Assembly: GCA_038496445.1 (NCBI GenBank)
Contig: JALMLS010000056.1
Location: forward strand, 310,001-374,000
Length of the DNA: 64,000 nt
Reading direction: 5' to 3'
From: Trichosphaerium sp. ATCC 40318
Lineage: Eukaryota; Discosea; Flabellinia; Trichosidae
Shown: positions 35,419 to 45,673 of the stretch, in pieces
How positions within the stretch are numbered: position 1 is the first letter of the stretch
How the letters are laid out: the number at the start of each line of letters is the position of its first letter
Translations under genes and position numbers: made by a program
The notes under the pieces: generated by a model
What the model was told of the DNA's origin: nothing
The model's input: the letters and a program-made list of their open reading frames with translations, nothing else
Database searches by the model: none

Positions 35419-38173
35419 ATGATGACTGAACAAGCCGATGATAAGGTTTCTATTACTTTTAAGGACACTCAAAAGCAAGGGATCAAAGGAGAAAAAGGGT
35501 TTTACGTGGTACACTTTATTCTACACTAAAGTAGCGATAAAACGAACCCATTCGTTTTTTGTCCAAAAATTACGCTTGTTTCATGTATTTGTGCTTTACT
35601 CACGAGGGGTAGGAGTACACGTTCCAAGTGACATCACAAACAGAGACGTGCGTACAAAAAATAGACATTGAAATTTCTAATGAAGCTAGTTGGGTTCTCA
35701 CGCGTCGATACAGCGAGTTTGCGTCTCTTAAAGCCTGGGTAAAGGCGTTAAAAAAGAAATTGTAACTGTCAACCTGACACTTCTACAGATTGATGGAACA
35801 TTCCCTGGAACCATAAAACAAGCGTTAGGGACAAAACTAACATTCTGGATGAACGCAGAAAAAGTAGTTGGTTAGAGATTTTCAAAAAAACTAAAAACTC
35901 ATTGTTCAGAAAATAACTCCATCTGTCGCCTAAAATTTATCTTTAGCGCAAAGAATTACGATTCTTTCGCAATTCATGAAGGAGGTAGCAGCATCTCCAC
36001 TTGTTTTGAAGCAATACGAAGTGAGGAATTTCTTGGAGATGGATGTTAATGTAAGTGCCTACAATTACCCTTTTGAACAAAATTTGACATTTATTTAGTT
36101 GCCAGATCCTCATGCTGATAAACCTAAACAAGGTGTACTAAGCATACGCGTTCTTGAAGTCCGCAACTTGACAAAAATGGCAGGAGGTAAATACGCTAAA
36201 CGACTTTAGATTTTTGAAACAAAAAAAATTATCCATTCCAAAACGGTGTCCATTAAAAACAACTTCCCTAGGTTTATACGTAAAATTGAATGTTAGTACT
36301 GCAGTTTCTCAATGGCGTAACAACAATTTAGCAGGTACCTGTAATCCTCGCCTCGATGACATTTAGTTGTTTACTAATTTTTTTAGATCCGTTCCCTCCC
36401 GCTTCTTCAGTGTTCATGAGAACTCTTGTAATTTCAAACAAAACTAGGAATCCTAAGTGGAATGAAGAATTTACACTTGATATTGTAAACAGAAAAATGC
36501 CAGTCAGATTATGCGTTCAGGTTCGGTTATCTTTAACAAAATTCTTTCTATTTTTTGAAAAACTAAAGACATGTGTTTAAGGAAATGCGTGCAGCGTCTA
36601 TAGAGAGATTTCTTGGTGCTGCATCAATTAATCTAATGGAACTTCCAGAAGAAACAAAGATTGACACTTGGCTGCCTTTGTCAGTACGTTACTACCTCTT
36701 GATTAAAACACAAAAAGCGGATCTATTTATACCTCCTTAGAATCAAGCAAGAGGTGAAATTCATGTTGTTATGGAATTTGAACCAAAGACTGTTCATCTG
36801 CGGGCTGCTAAACAGATGTATACACGCACTGATCGCTTCAGAGTGTTCCTAGACACTGATAAATTTTATGCAGGAGAAGTGAGTTTCGAAAAGTTGTATG
36901 TGCACTAGTGTGCTGACTTTAAATTTATTGTAGAAAATCACGGGTGTAGTCAAGCTTAATTTGAATGACAACGATGCTGGAAAAATCAATGGAGTTAACT
37001 TGGAGTTTTGTGGTGAGGAAGTAACACACTGGCGCAGAGCTACGTCTCAAGGACCAGGTAGAAAAACTGAACGATTTATATCTTTTTGCTGTGAAACTAA
37101 ATTTCTTGTTCGTAGACGAACCTACAGTTGAGTCCCAATACTCTGGTTCACATGAATTTGGATTAAAGAATCAAGTAGTTGGTATTGACTCAACTCAACG
37201 ATCTGTAAGTTCTAAATTGTTAACTAAACAAAGCTTACACCTTGTATTTAGAACAAGTACCTGCCTGTTGGTTGTCATAATTGGAAGTTCTCATTTGATG
37301 CACCACTTGACGCACCACCTTCATTCAGTACTGATTTTGGAGGCATTCAATACAAGATATTATCACGTGTCAGGAAACCAGGAGTAAGAAAAAAACTTTC
37401 CAATAAAAAGGCTAAAAGGAAGGATAGATAAAAAAAGCAAAGAAAGTACTAAAGTTTGATATTGCTTCACCTATGATTGACCAAAAAGCTGGAGAAGAGG
37501 CATCAGAGACATTTGTTGATAAAAACGATGGAGGTAAAATAACTATAACGGTACGTCGATAACGGGTGTACAAAATAATACAAAAAAGAAAATACTGACA
37601 TCTTGAAGTCACATGTAGAAAATAGTCTTGTATGTGTTGGAGAATCTCAAGTTGTGCACCTGGTGCGTTGATTGAAGAGTTTACATATAGCATATGTGAC
37701 TAACTAATGTTAGACTATTGTTAATGAATCTAAAAAGCCTGTTGAGTCTATTAAAGTTATTATGACATCAAGAGCTACTTTTAAAGCGTCACATCCTGAT
37801 ACTGAAATTAAAGAACTTCAAGAAAAGAAAACAGAAGTTACAGTTGTTGAACGCACCTTAGAGGAAAAAATGCAACCGGGAGAGACGTAAGAGTTTTACA
37901 TTCAATAGATATAATGGATGTTAATGTTGTGTATAGGTTGGAAAAGTCTGTAACGTTTGATGTACCCAGAACAACTTGTCCAAACGTTAAGAGAAAATTG
38001 GTTTCGACAAATAATTTTTTGAAGATCAAGTGTTCCGTCCCAGGCACGTGTCTTTACAGTTTAGCTTTTTGTTGATAAATACTGCCTTGTGGTTGTATTG
38101 ACTGTTTTCTGTAGATTTTTTGTATGGGACTGTGATTCATAGTATGCCAGTGAAGGTTGGTACAAAGGTTTAG
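35419..38173 (+). CDS. PX-C2-arrestin domain protein
   Basis: Start MMTEQADDKVSITFKDTQ; after one long intron the PX domain begins EYTFQVTSQTETCVQKID and contains WVLTRRYSEFASLKAW, the PX signature with the phosphoinositide-binding Arg, followed by FPGTIK, QRITILSQFM and YEVRNFLEMD. A C2 domain follows (GVLSIRVLEVRNLTKM, NKTRNPKWNEEFTLDI, RFLGAASINL, DTWLPL). Next is an arrestin fold: FYAGEKITGVVKLNL, VNLEFCGEEVTHWRR, PAGCHNWKFSFDAPL, YKILSRVRKPG, and a second beta-sandwich with SVTFDVPRTTCP-like text (ESVTFDV region about 37940). The last exon is reached through a GC donor at 38044 and ends GTVIHSMPVKVGTKV at TAG 38173. It is likely an endosomal trafficking adaptor that reads phosphoinositide and cargo. 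Confidence 0.82.
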
Positions 38174-38581
38174 AGAACTGAAAAGTACCTCTTTTTTTTG
38201 TACTTGCTATTTTGTATCCATAAAAACCCAAAAAAATCAAGCTTTCTTCCTCCGTAAATATATTTTTTGAGGTTTTGACAACTCGAAAAGTAGTACGATA
38301 TGTCAAATACGCGCTACCATGGCTACTAACACGCCTACAAGTCGAGCCTTGACCGCAATCCGCTGAATCACAAAAAATTGTGTTATTTTTTTTTTTGTTT
38401 TAGCCATTTATCTCTTATTATTGTCTTCTGTGTTATTTCAGAAGCTGTGTACAAGATATAGGAATTATGATGTTCTCACAATTAGTAAACGGAGAAATGA
38501 AGTTTCGATTTTCGCCGTTTCATTATTCCCTTACTTTTCTGAGTACCTTTCCCACTTTTATCAAACTTTCTTTTGTTAACA
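38174..38581. other. Intergenic, nothing recognised
   Basis: A 400-nt spacer with poly-T tracts. Nothing coding is supported. Confidence 0.35.
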
Positions 38582-39650
38582 ATGAACGGCCACTTCTTAC
38601 TCTTTGCCATTTGTATCGCTGTAATCACTGCCGACGCGGGTGTTCGCGTTATTCACGCTTCCCCTGACGCTCCAGCAGTTGATGTTTTTGTAAATTCAAC
38701 GACTCCAGTACGTCACTACCTTCTTCCATATACCGCCGTCAACGATTAACGAACTAATGTTTGTGTTTTAGACTTTCAGTAACCTCGCTTTTACCGAGAA
38801 CACTGGCGCTTATACGCTCCTACCAGCTAACGTATACAACATAAAAGTGTCTCCAACGGGTGCTACCACTCCTGTAGTGATTAATGCCACGCACGTGATA
38901 AAATAATTCTTTTATGAAATTAACCAGAAATTCTTTTAGTTTGCCTCTAGCAGATGGCGTTTACTACACAATAGCTGCAGCTGGCTTTCTAGCAGATATT
39001 GAGGCGCTAGTATTCGTAGATGAAGTTACCACTAACTCAGTACGTGGACCACGCTGGCAAGAATGTTTGTATTAACACGTTAAAGACGTTAGCAAGTGTT
39101 AGATTCATTCATCTCGCTCCAGATGCGCCAGCAGTCGATGTTGCCGTTCAAAATAGTTCAACCCTCTTTAGTAATGTATCTTTTTCGGAATCTGGCGGTT
39201 ATGTCAGTGTTCCTGAAGGAACATACGACTTGGAAGTGCTTGGTATGTGATACACTGAAAAAAAAAGTTTCCTTCAAATTAACGGTTTTTGAACTAGCTG
39301 CTGGCACTACAACCCAAGTTCTCGCTGTACCTGGTGTGTCATTGATGGCTGGTACCGTGTACACCGTATTCGCAGAGGGAACTCTCAACCAACCAGAATA
39401 TCCTTTACAAGCGGTATTGACTGTTGATGCTGCACCTTCATCTTCTCCTGTCGAACCAGATGATGATGGTAAGAGTCTAGTTACTATTTGTTAGCAGATT
39501 TTTACGATGAACTAATTTTTCTTGTTAGACAACACCAGGCTTATTATTATCATTTGTGTTGCCGTAGGTGCTGTATTGCTCATCATTGTAACAGCTCTTG
39601 TAGCGTACTTTTGTTGTATTAGAAAACGTGGATACGAAAATGTTGCTTAA
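38582..39650 (+). CDS. Secreted/type I membrane protein with two DUF4397 domains
   Basis: ATG 38582 starts a signal peptide (MNGHFLLFAICIAVITADA) directly followed by VRVIHASPDAPAVDVFVN, the hallmark of DUF4397. A second copy begins ASVRFIHLAPDAPAVDVAVQ at about 39090. The exon joining DATTPVVINAT-like text to LPLADGVYYTIAA needs a GC donor (38891). The end shows PSSSPVEPDDD, a membrane helix (IIIICVAVGAVLLIIVTALV) and a short tail CCIRKRGYENVA with TAA at 39648-39650. YENV could act as a Tyr-based sorting signal (inference). Function of the domain family is not established. Confidence 0.85.
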
Positions 39651-40421
39651 ACAAGAAACACGTCGGTTGTGTATCGAAATCATTCATTTTTTCTTTTGGA
39701 ATACACGACGTTACCGACTGTCGAAAAAAAAAGATGTGTTGACTTTTTTTCAAGTTAATGTAATAAAAAGTTTAACGAAAAGCAGACTGAGTTTTGTTGA
39801 AATCGGCAACCTTTTTGACTAGCAACATTTCGCTTTTCTCAAACAACTTATTCCATGGCTATGCTGTCAAACTGCCAGCTACTGTTGAGTTCATGGTAGA
39901 CACCACCATGTGGCTCAATAACTTGTTTTAGCACTCAGATATGCAGGTGCGAATAGGATGACGCTTGGTATTATAAAACTATAGTCAAGGTGCTAGGGAG
40001 TACAACCAACGAAAAATTAACAACGCCGCTTCCTCACTGCGAGGCTACATTTTTTTATTACTATGGCAAACGTCTAAAAGACACAGTCGTCACATTATTT
40101 GTCACGATGATGAGGTGCGAGGTACGAGTTTTAGTTAAGTATGTTTATATTAATGTTACATTGTAGTTATCGTCACATTATTAGCTATTAGTTTTCTCTG
40201 GAGATGAATTCTAGATGAGGGAATAAACAAACTTATACCTGCTTCATTCACTAGTAGTCCATGAAAGCCATCAACTTCGTAGACAGTTCAAGGCTCTATG
40301 TCTGCTGTAACTCGGATGACTATGAAGCAAAAAAATCTCATAATATGTGACTTTGGTGGAGGCGCAAGGTATTGATTGTCTGCTAATGGCTTGAAATATC
40401 GGCTTGGCTAAATGGAATAAA
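39651..40421. other. Intergenic, left flank of the transposon
   Basis: No coding signal that I can support. It ends with AAA directly before the left terminal repeat; AAA also follows the right terminal repeat. Confidence 0.4.
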
Positions 40422-40500
40422 GGACATGCACGGGTTTGTTTATTTTTTTTACGAAATCTTTCGAGAATATACGTAACTATTCGAAGGTTTCCGAAAAAAC
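40422..40500 (+). repeat. Left terminal inverted repeat
   Basis: This is about 70-80 nt starting GGACATGCACGGG. It matches the reverse complement of 47660-47739 with scattered differences. Confidence 0.85.
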
Positions 40501-40508
40501 CCGAGTGT

Positions 40509-41506
40509 TTATTCATTAGCAAATACATGGCTCCATGGGCCCACAGGCAAGTACCGTACTCTTTGCTTAAGTACTATGTTTGACAGGTGTGCAGTGACAT
40601 ACAAGCAAGCTTGCAACAACTCTATTCGGCCCCGAAAGGGTGTTTGGAACATAGTGTGAGCAGTAAAGTACCCGTTGATGTGTTCAACACGACCACGATA
40701 GTGTTGCATAATCACGTTGAAGTACAGCTCATCACAGGTAAGTAGCACTCCTCTTCTACAGCGAAATGGAACAATACAGTGTCCACAGCCTTTTCCTATG
40801 TAAGCTCCATCTATTTACTATTAGTACATCCCAAGTACACCTCCCTAACCTGCTAAAAATGCTTCCCAAGGCTCCATAGGATGCAAAGTGTCTGTATCCG
40901 CCCATATCTTGTTATCTGTTTTAGTGCCAAGGTGTGGTCCTGAAAACACAATGATCCGACCAAGAAAGTCAATACCAAGTTGTACCTTTACCACACAGTT
41001 TGCGTACTTACCAGCATACACCCGTGAGCGTATGATACACTTACTTGGTTTGCGTATTATTATTGGGAACGTATCGATAATTCCCGTAACGTATTTTGGA
41101 AAATACTCGCCATGGTTAAACGGATTACTATACAAATGGTTAGCCCTTGAAGATGCTAAGCTATCGTACAGGCGAGACGACCAAGATATTTCTTTGAGCA
41201 CAAGTGATAGATAGTGCAATAACGGTATCAAACGCTCTCGCAATGAGTCTTGTGACTCTCCAAACAAAAACATTTGTCTTGTGGTTGGGTATACATGAAT
41301 GTACAATAAAGCGCTGAACAAGTCACGCTGCACGTACATTGTACCTTACAAAAGGGTTAGCGCGATGTTTTGTCGCAAACGGCGCACATACCCTTAACAT
41401 AGCGCTTCCAAACGTACTTCAGTACCCAACGTGGATACCCTGTTGCAGCGTGCGTTTTAGCATCTGAAATATCATCAAAGGTGAAACTATTGCGCGGTTT
41501 GTTCAT
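40509..41506 (-). CDS. DDE-type transposase (DDE_Tnp_4, PIF/Harbinger or IS5-like), three exons
   Basis: Exons 41506-41392, 41344-40850 and 40810-40509 splice in frame; both introns have GT donors, CTAAC or TACTAAT branch sites and AAG/TAG acceptors. Catalytic residues are present in order: first Asp in GIIDTFPIIIRKP, second Asp in GPHLGTKTDNKIW, third Asp in ADGAYIGKG (its codon GAT is formed only by the second splice, G|AT), and the Glu in RGRVEHINGYF. YAGKYANCVVKVQLGIDFLG matches the beta-strand block between the first two. The N-terminus (MNKPRNSFTFDDISD) probably binds the ends. About 300 residues; the stop lies next to the left inverted repeat. The intact frame and splice sites suggest a functional enzyme. 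Confidence 0.88.
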
Positions 41507-41530
41507 TTTGAAGGTTAAGCGAGTGATAAA

Positions 41531-42124
41531 ATGGAACGCGAAGACGAATACTGCATACCGCCGTTTGTTCCTATAAGCAACACTGAAGTAGTTGTGCGTG
41601 CATTTTTGAATCAACAAATAGGTGGTGAAAGCATCGGGCAGCTACTGTGGAAAGGAATGGTAGAGAAATGGCGTACAATACAAAGACCGGAAGCCATCCT
41701 ACCGCTTTTTGCAGAAGTGTATGACCACTCAAAAGCAAAACCGCGTACAAAGGTGCCTACTGTGGGATCTCTTGTAAACAGGAAGAAGGTAGACGGAACA
41801 GACTTTTTGTTGCTTGTGTTGAGCAAAGATAATGTACGAAACTGATTGTAACGGCTAGTACTGACCGCTAAGGTATTTGAGCAATTGGATACAGAGCTTG
41901 CCAATCAGAAAAAAAGTGGTGTTGCTGACTCGGACATGCAATCACTGGATTACTTTGATACTGAGTTGCGTGACGTGTTGCAAAGCATCATACAGCGTGT
42001 ACAACGCTTGGAAGTGGTTCCTGAAAATGATATTGACGCCACACAAGAAGAAGAAATGCGTAAGCAATTTGTATTTCGCGATAATTTGGACACCAAACTG
42101 TTCAAGTGGAAAAAAAGATACTAA
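41531..42124 (+). CDS. Transposon gene B, unrecognised, two exons
   Basis: ATG 41531 starts MEREDEYCIPPFVPIS and the first exon ends LLVLSKDN at a GTACGA donor; a 39-nt intron with TACTGAC branch leads to VFEQLDTELANQKKSG, then a helical acidic end (DTELRDVLQSIIQRVQRLEVV) and TAA at 42124. About 185 residues. The start is 25 nt from the start of the transposase on the other strand, so the two genes share a promoter. It may be an accessory factor for transposition; no family recognised. Confidence 0.7.
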
Positions 42125-42148
42125 ATAAACTGAGTTGTTGACACATCT

Positions 42149-43743
42149 TTATTGGTATTCATCCGATGCAAATGAGCCGTCAGAAAGTGGTTCATCAGAG
42201 TAATCTTCATACGATGCACTAGCACTTGAGTCATGATCAGAAGAAGGACCAATAACACTATCAATGATGGGCGTACTAACCATAGAACGAAAGTGACCTT
42301 GCTCTTGCCTTTGTTTTGGTGGTATAACAGTACCAGGAATACAAGAGCTAAGGTGACGAGCTGATCCACTCTCATTGCGGATGTGGCTTCTGGAGTCTCC
42401 AGGAGTGTTGTGAGGAAGAACTTTTCGTTTCCGCCTGTTTTTTCTTCGCTCATGTACTTCAGCTCTTATATCACGAGGCTCTTCACTCCTACTATTTTGT
42501 CTACTTGGTACATAGGATGAAAGCGTACGCGGTGGTGGTGTATATGCTGTAGAACTGTCATACGGTGCTTGTGATGGGTTCGGGTTGGGAGAAATAGGCG
42601 ATAAGGGTATATTGGCAAAGTGCATTGGAGAAGGCATTGGAGAAGGCGGTGGAGAAGGATCTAGCCCATGAAAACGCCTTCCTGATATTAGTGTACCCAT
42701 ATTAAAGTCCTTTGGTACTACTCTGGGATGTACTGGTTCCGTTGACTGTCTGGGGCGAGGTCGATTTGAACGAACTCTTGAAACTACATTTTCCACTTCA
42801 TCAATGCGAGTATTATGTGCATTTGAAGCAAGGTCGATGTTTGGGTTTCGCGTAGAAGCACCTACAAAAATATCTTGGTCACCACGCATGTGCTCTTCTG
42901 TGTTGTCACGTTGCTCATCTATCAAACTACACAATGAGAGAAATGGTACAACAGCTAGTTAAGTAAACGTACTGTAACTCTCTCACTCGTTCTCTAAGCT
43001 CCCTTCCAAGTATTATTTCATTGCAAGGGTTAAAAGCAGGTTCTATTCCTTGAGTATGAGTCTCTGCTATAAAGTGAATGAGCGTGTATGCTTTTCGTCT
43101 AGATGCCTCTTGTGACACTTGCAATGTGTCAAAAAATAATCAAGTAAATAAGCGCAAATAGCGTACATAATGGTTCAGGTCTTGGTTGTTCGCTAGCCAA
43201 GCGTTGTAATATTGCCATAAGACTAATACATTGTACGTAATTGAAGTGTCCCTCCTCTATCTTTTTTTTGGTTTCCAAAAAGTGCTGAATGTTAGTTTGC
43301 GGATCATTTGCGACATCAGGAACTTGTCTACGTAAATATTCTGCAGCAGCTCCACGCCCTTGCCTACGAGCATTTGCTATAAGCGTCTAATAACAATAAG
43401 TACGTGGACAATATTGTGTGTTTACCTGTCGCATAACGATTGTATACTCTTTGCTCAATGCGCGTGGTGGAAAGCGTTTGTACCCATTTTTATCAGCAAA
43501 TATTGGGGCTATCTTTGTCCATTGCATAGTCTTGAAGTCTCCAATGCCTTTACGACAACGTTTTTTGTTCAGTGCCTTTTGCGCTTCAGATACCCACACG
43601 CACTCTCGTTCACTCATACTTTTGAATTTAGCTCCGCTTGGGTTTTTTTCAGTCGTTTGTTTGTAAAAGTGGCCTTTGCGAATAGCGTATGCTATGTCAA
43701 TATGCATTTGTGTGTAGTAGTCATTCTGTTGCACTGCTGCCAT
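42149..43743 (-). CDS. Transposon gene C, Myb/SANT-like DNA-binding protein candidate
   Basis: ATG 43741-43743 gives MAAVQQNDYYTQMHIDIAYA, then a trihelix/Myb-like stretch (ECVWVSEAQKAL ... TMQWTKIAPIFADKNGYKR) with spaced Trp residues. Exon 2 continues LIANARRQGRGAAAEYLRR; exon 3 gives ASRRKAYTLIHFIAET and RELRERVRELQ; the last exon is a Pro/Ser/Arg-rich disordered end (SNRPRPRQSTEPVHP) with a basic patch HERRKNRRKRKVLP. About 465 residues, four exons with GTAAAC, GTACGC and GTACGT donors. PIF/Harbinger elements carry a Myb-like second protein that helps the transposase, and this gene is the best candidate for that role. Confidence 0.65.
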
Positions 43744-44518
43744 CACTTGCACAGTACTTGCAAAGTGCTTTTTCTGCTAAAAAATATTACCATACGCAAG
43801 CGGGATTTTAAAAGCACTTCAAAAGCACTTTGGAAGCACTTTAAAAGCGCTTACAAAGTACTTTGCAATCACGAAGAAAAACATTTTGGTTGTGAGAGAA
43901 AAAGTTTGTCGGAGCGGAAAAAACCCAGCGAAGCAGATTTTTAAAAGCACTTTAAAAGCACTTTAAAAGCGCTTACAAAGTACTTTGCAATCACAAAGAA
44001 AAAACATTTTGGTTGTGAGAGAAAAAGTTTGTCGGAGCGGAAAAAACCCAGCGAAGCAGATTTTTAAAAGCACCGTAAAAGTGCTTTTGAAGCGCTTTAG
44101 AAGTACTTATAAAGTACTTTGCAATCACAAAGAAAAACATTTTGGTTGTGGGAGAAAAAGTTTGTCGGAGCGAAAAAAAAGTGCTTTTATTGTACTTTAT
44201 CACCACTTCCGAAGTGCTTTGTAACCACTTTGAAAGTAGTTTTAGCGAAGAAAAACAATAAAAGTGCTTTGCAAGTGCTTGTGAAGTACAAAGAAAGTGC
44301 TTTACCGCTGAAGTGCTTTTTATTGTTTGTCGCCAACTCTGTAGTTTTAGCACGTACACCATACCTTGCAAGCGCTTTTAAGAACTTCACGGAAATAGCT
44401 ATCTACAGCACACATAAAGCATATATTACATACTGTGATCGAGAAGCTCTTTGCAAATGAAATGTCTTAGCGAAAGTGTTGTTGACGGATTTTTGTTACA
44501 ACAATACAATTTGTTTAT
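43744..44518. repeat. Iteron-like repeat block upstream of transposon gene C
   Basis: Three direct copies of a unit of about 120-135 nt (anchored by GCAATCAC at about 43866, 43987 and 44121) share AAACATTTTGGTTGTG, AAAAAGTTTGTCGGAGCG and AACCCAGCGAAGCAGA. Between and after them the motif AAAAGCACTTT or its inverse AAAGTGCTTTT recurs more than twenty times up to about 44330, often 10-12 nt apart. The block lies just before the start of gene C, so it may be a binding array for a transposon protein or a promoter. Confidence 0.85.
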
Positions 44519-45620
44519 TCAACCAAAAAATCTGGCATACAGGTAGTTAAGTGGCGAGGTAAGCTGTTGTTCGTCTTCTACTGCAGTAGTATTTGGTGTA
44601 TCTGGTATTTCTTCCATACTCTCACTACGTGGGCTACCTTGTGGAATGAATAGAGAATGTTCTGACATTTCATCAGTATTTAGCGTGCTTGCATCTCTTG
44701 CTGTTTCAACGCTGTTGTTTCTACGTGAAAGAACTTCCTTCAGCTCCTCCACAAAAGATTCTATAGTTTCCTCCACAACAGGCAAGGTGTCATCCATCAC
44801 CTCCTCTACAACTGATGCGCTATCAGTGGAATCCGTCAACTCCTCAACAACTTGTGTGTTATCAACAGAATCCTTTACCTCTCTGAGTGGCTCAAAATCA
44901 ACAGAATCGCCCGACTCATTTGTAGCTGGTGAGTGTGCTTCAGCATCATCAGAATGCATCGAGTCCACTCGTTCAAGGAGGTTATCCAAAGAGTTTATTA
45001 GTTTTTCTGACGCTAAAAACAAAATAAATAATACTGTCAGTAAACGTTGTGATTTTCTTACGTGTGCTTGGAATAGGCTGTCTTCGGATACTTGAAGCAC
45101 CGCTGATAAAGCCATCTCGAGTGTTGATTAGCTCTCTAACACCATCTCCCTCGTGAGTAGCATAGTCAGATGCATGGCTTTGAACATGCCAGTTGATGTC
45201 TTGTAAGGTGATGTTGGTAAGCGGTTCTCCGTTGATAGTGTACCCTTCCTCTAGTATAGTGTAGAGCTTTTCTTGTTCCCACATAGACGCTCTAGCTTTG
45301 AACCAAGCACTTAACCTTTCCCGATCAATAGTGGCGCCAAAAATGTGCTGAACTACAATCGCAATGGCTGACCAATAATACAAGCAATCGTCCAGGTCGT
45401 AGTTTTGTAACGCAAAAAACGTAAACTCCCACAGCGTTTGTGTCATTTCACTAATAGCGGGCAGGTTTCGCAACAACAAGTGCTTGCGATTCGAGTGTAC
45501 ATCTATCCATGCTATTTGTTCTGTCACATAACGAAGTAGTAGTGGCGGATAAGGCTCGTGTATGTTCAAACCAATGAATGTCAGTCCGATACGACACTCG
45601 AAGGTTAGACTAGGCTCCAT
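44519..45620 (-). CDS. Transposon gene D, unrecognised, acidic C-terminus, two exons
   Basis: ATG 45618-45620 starts MEPSLTFECRIGLTFIGLNI; exon 1 is a folded, Trp-rich domain (SEMTQTLWEFTFFALQNYDL, DCLYYWSAIAIVVQHIFG, LSAWFKARASMWEQEKLY). A GTAAGA intron (about 45060-45010) leads to an exon of Ser/Glu/Asp-rich text (DSVDNTQVVEELTDSTDSA) and a hydrophobic end (LNYLYARFFG) at 44519. About 350 residues. The acidic tail could be an activation or protein-binding region. No family recognised. Confidence 0.7.
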
Positions 45621-45673
45621 TTGTGTGTCAAAGCAAGTATTTTAGGGAAAAAAAGCTTTATTATTTATTAGCA

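Noticed and set aside
37367-37372. CACGTG as a splice donor in the arrestin gene
   Set aside because: Here it lies within an exon (text ILSRVRKPG) that continues in frame, so it is coding and not a donor.
40416-40424. A TWA-type 3-bp target site for the transposon, as in PIF/Harbinger
   Set aside because: The bases outside both ends are AAA, and shifting the ends by a base or two does not give TAA or TTA on both sides.
43360-43944. A 194-codon plus-strand frame across the gene C region
   Set aside because: It is antisense to the Myb-like exon and ends in the repeat array; no start context or family.
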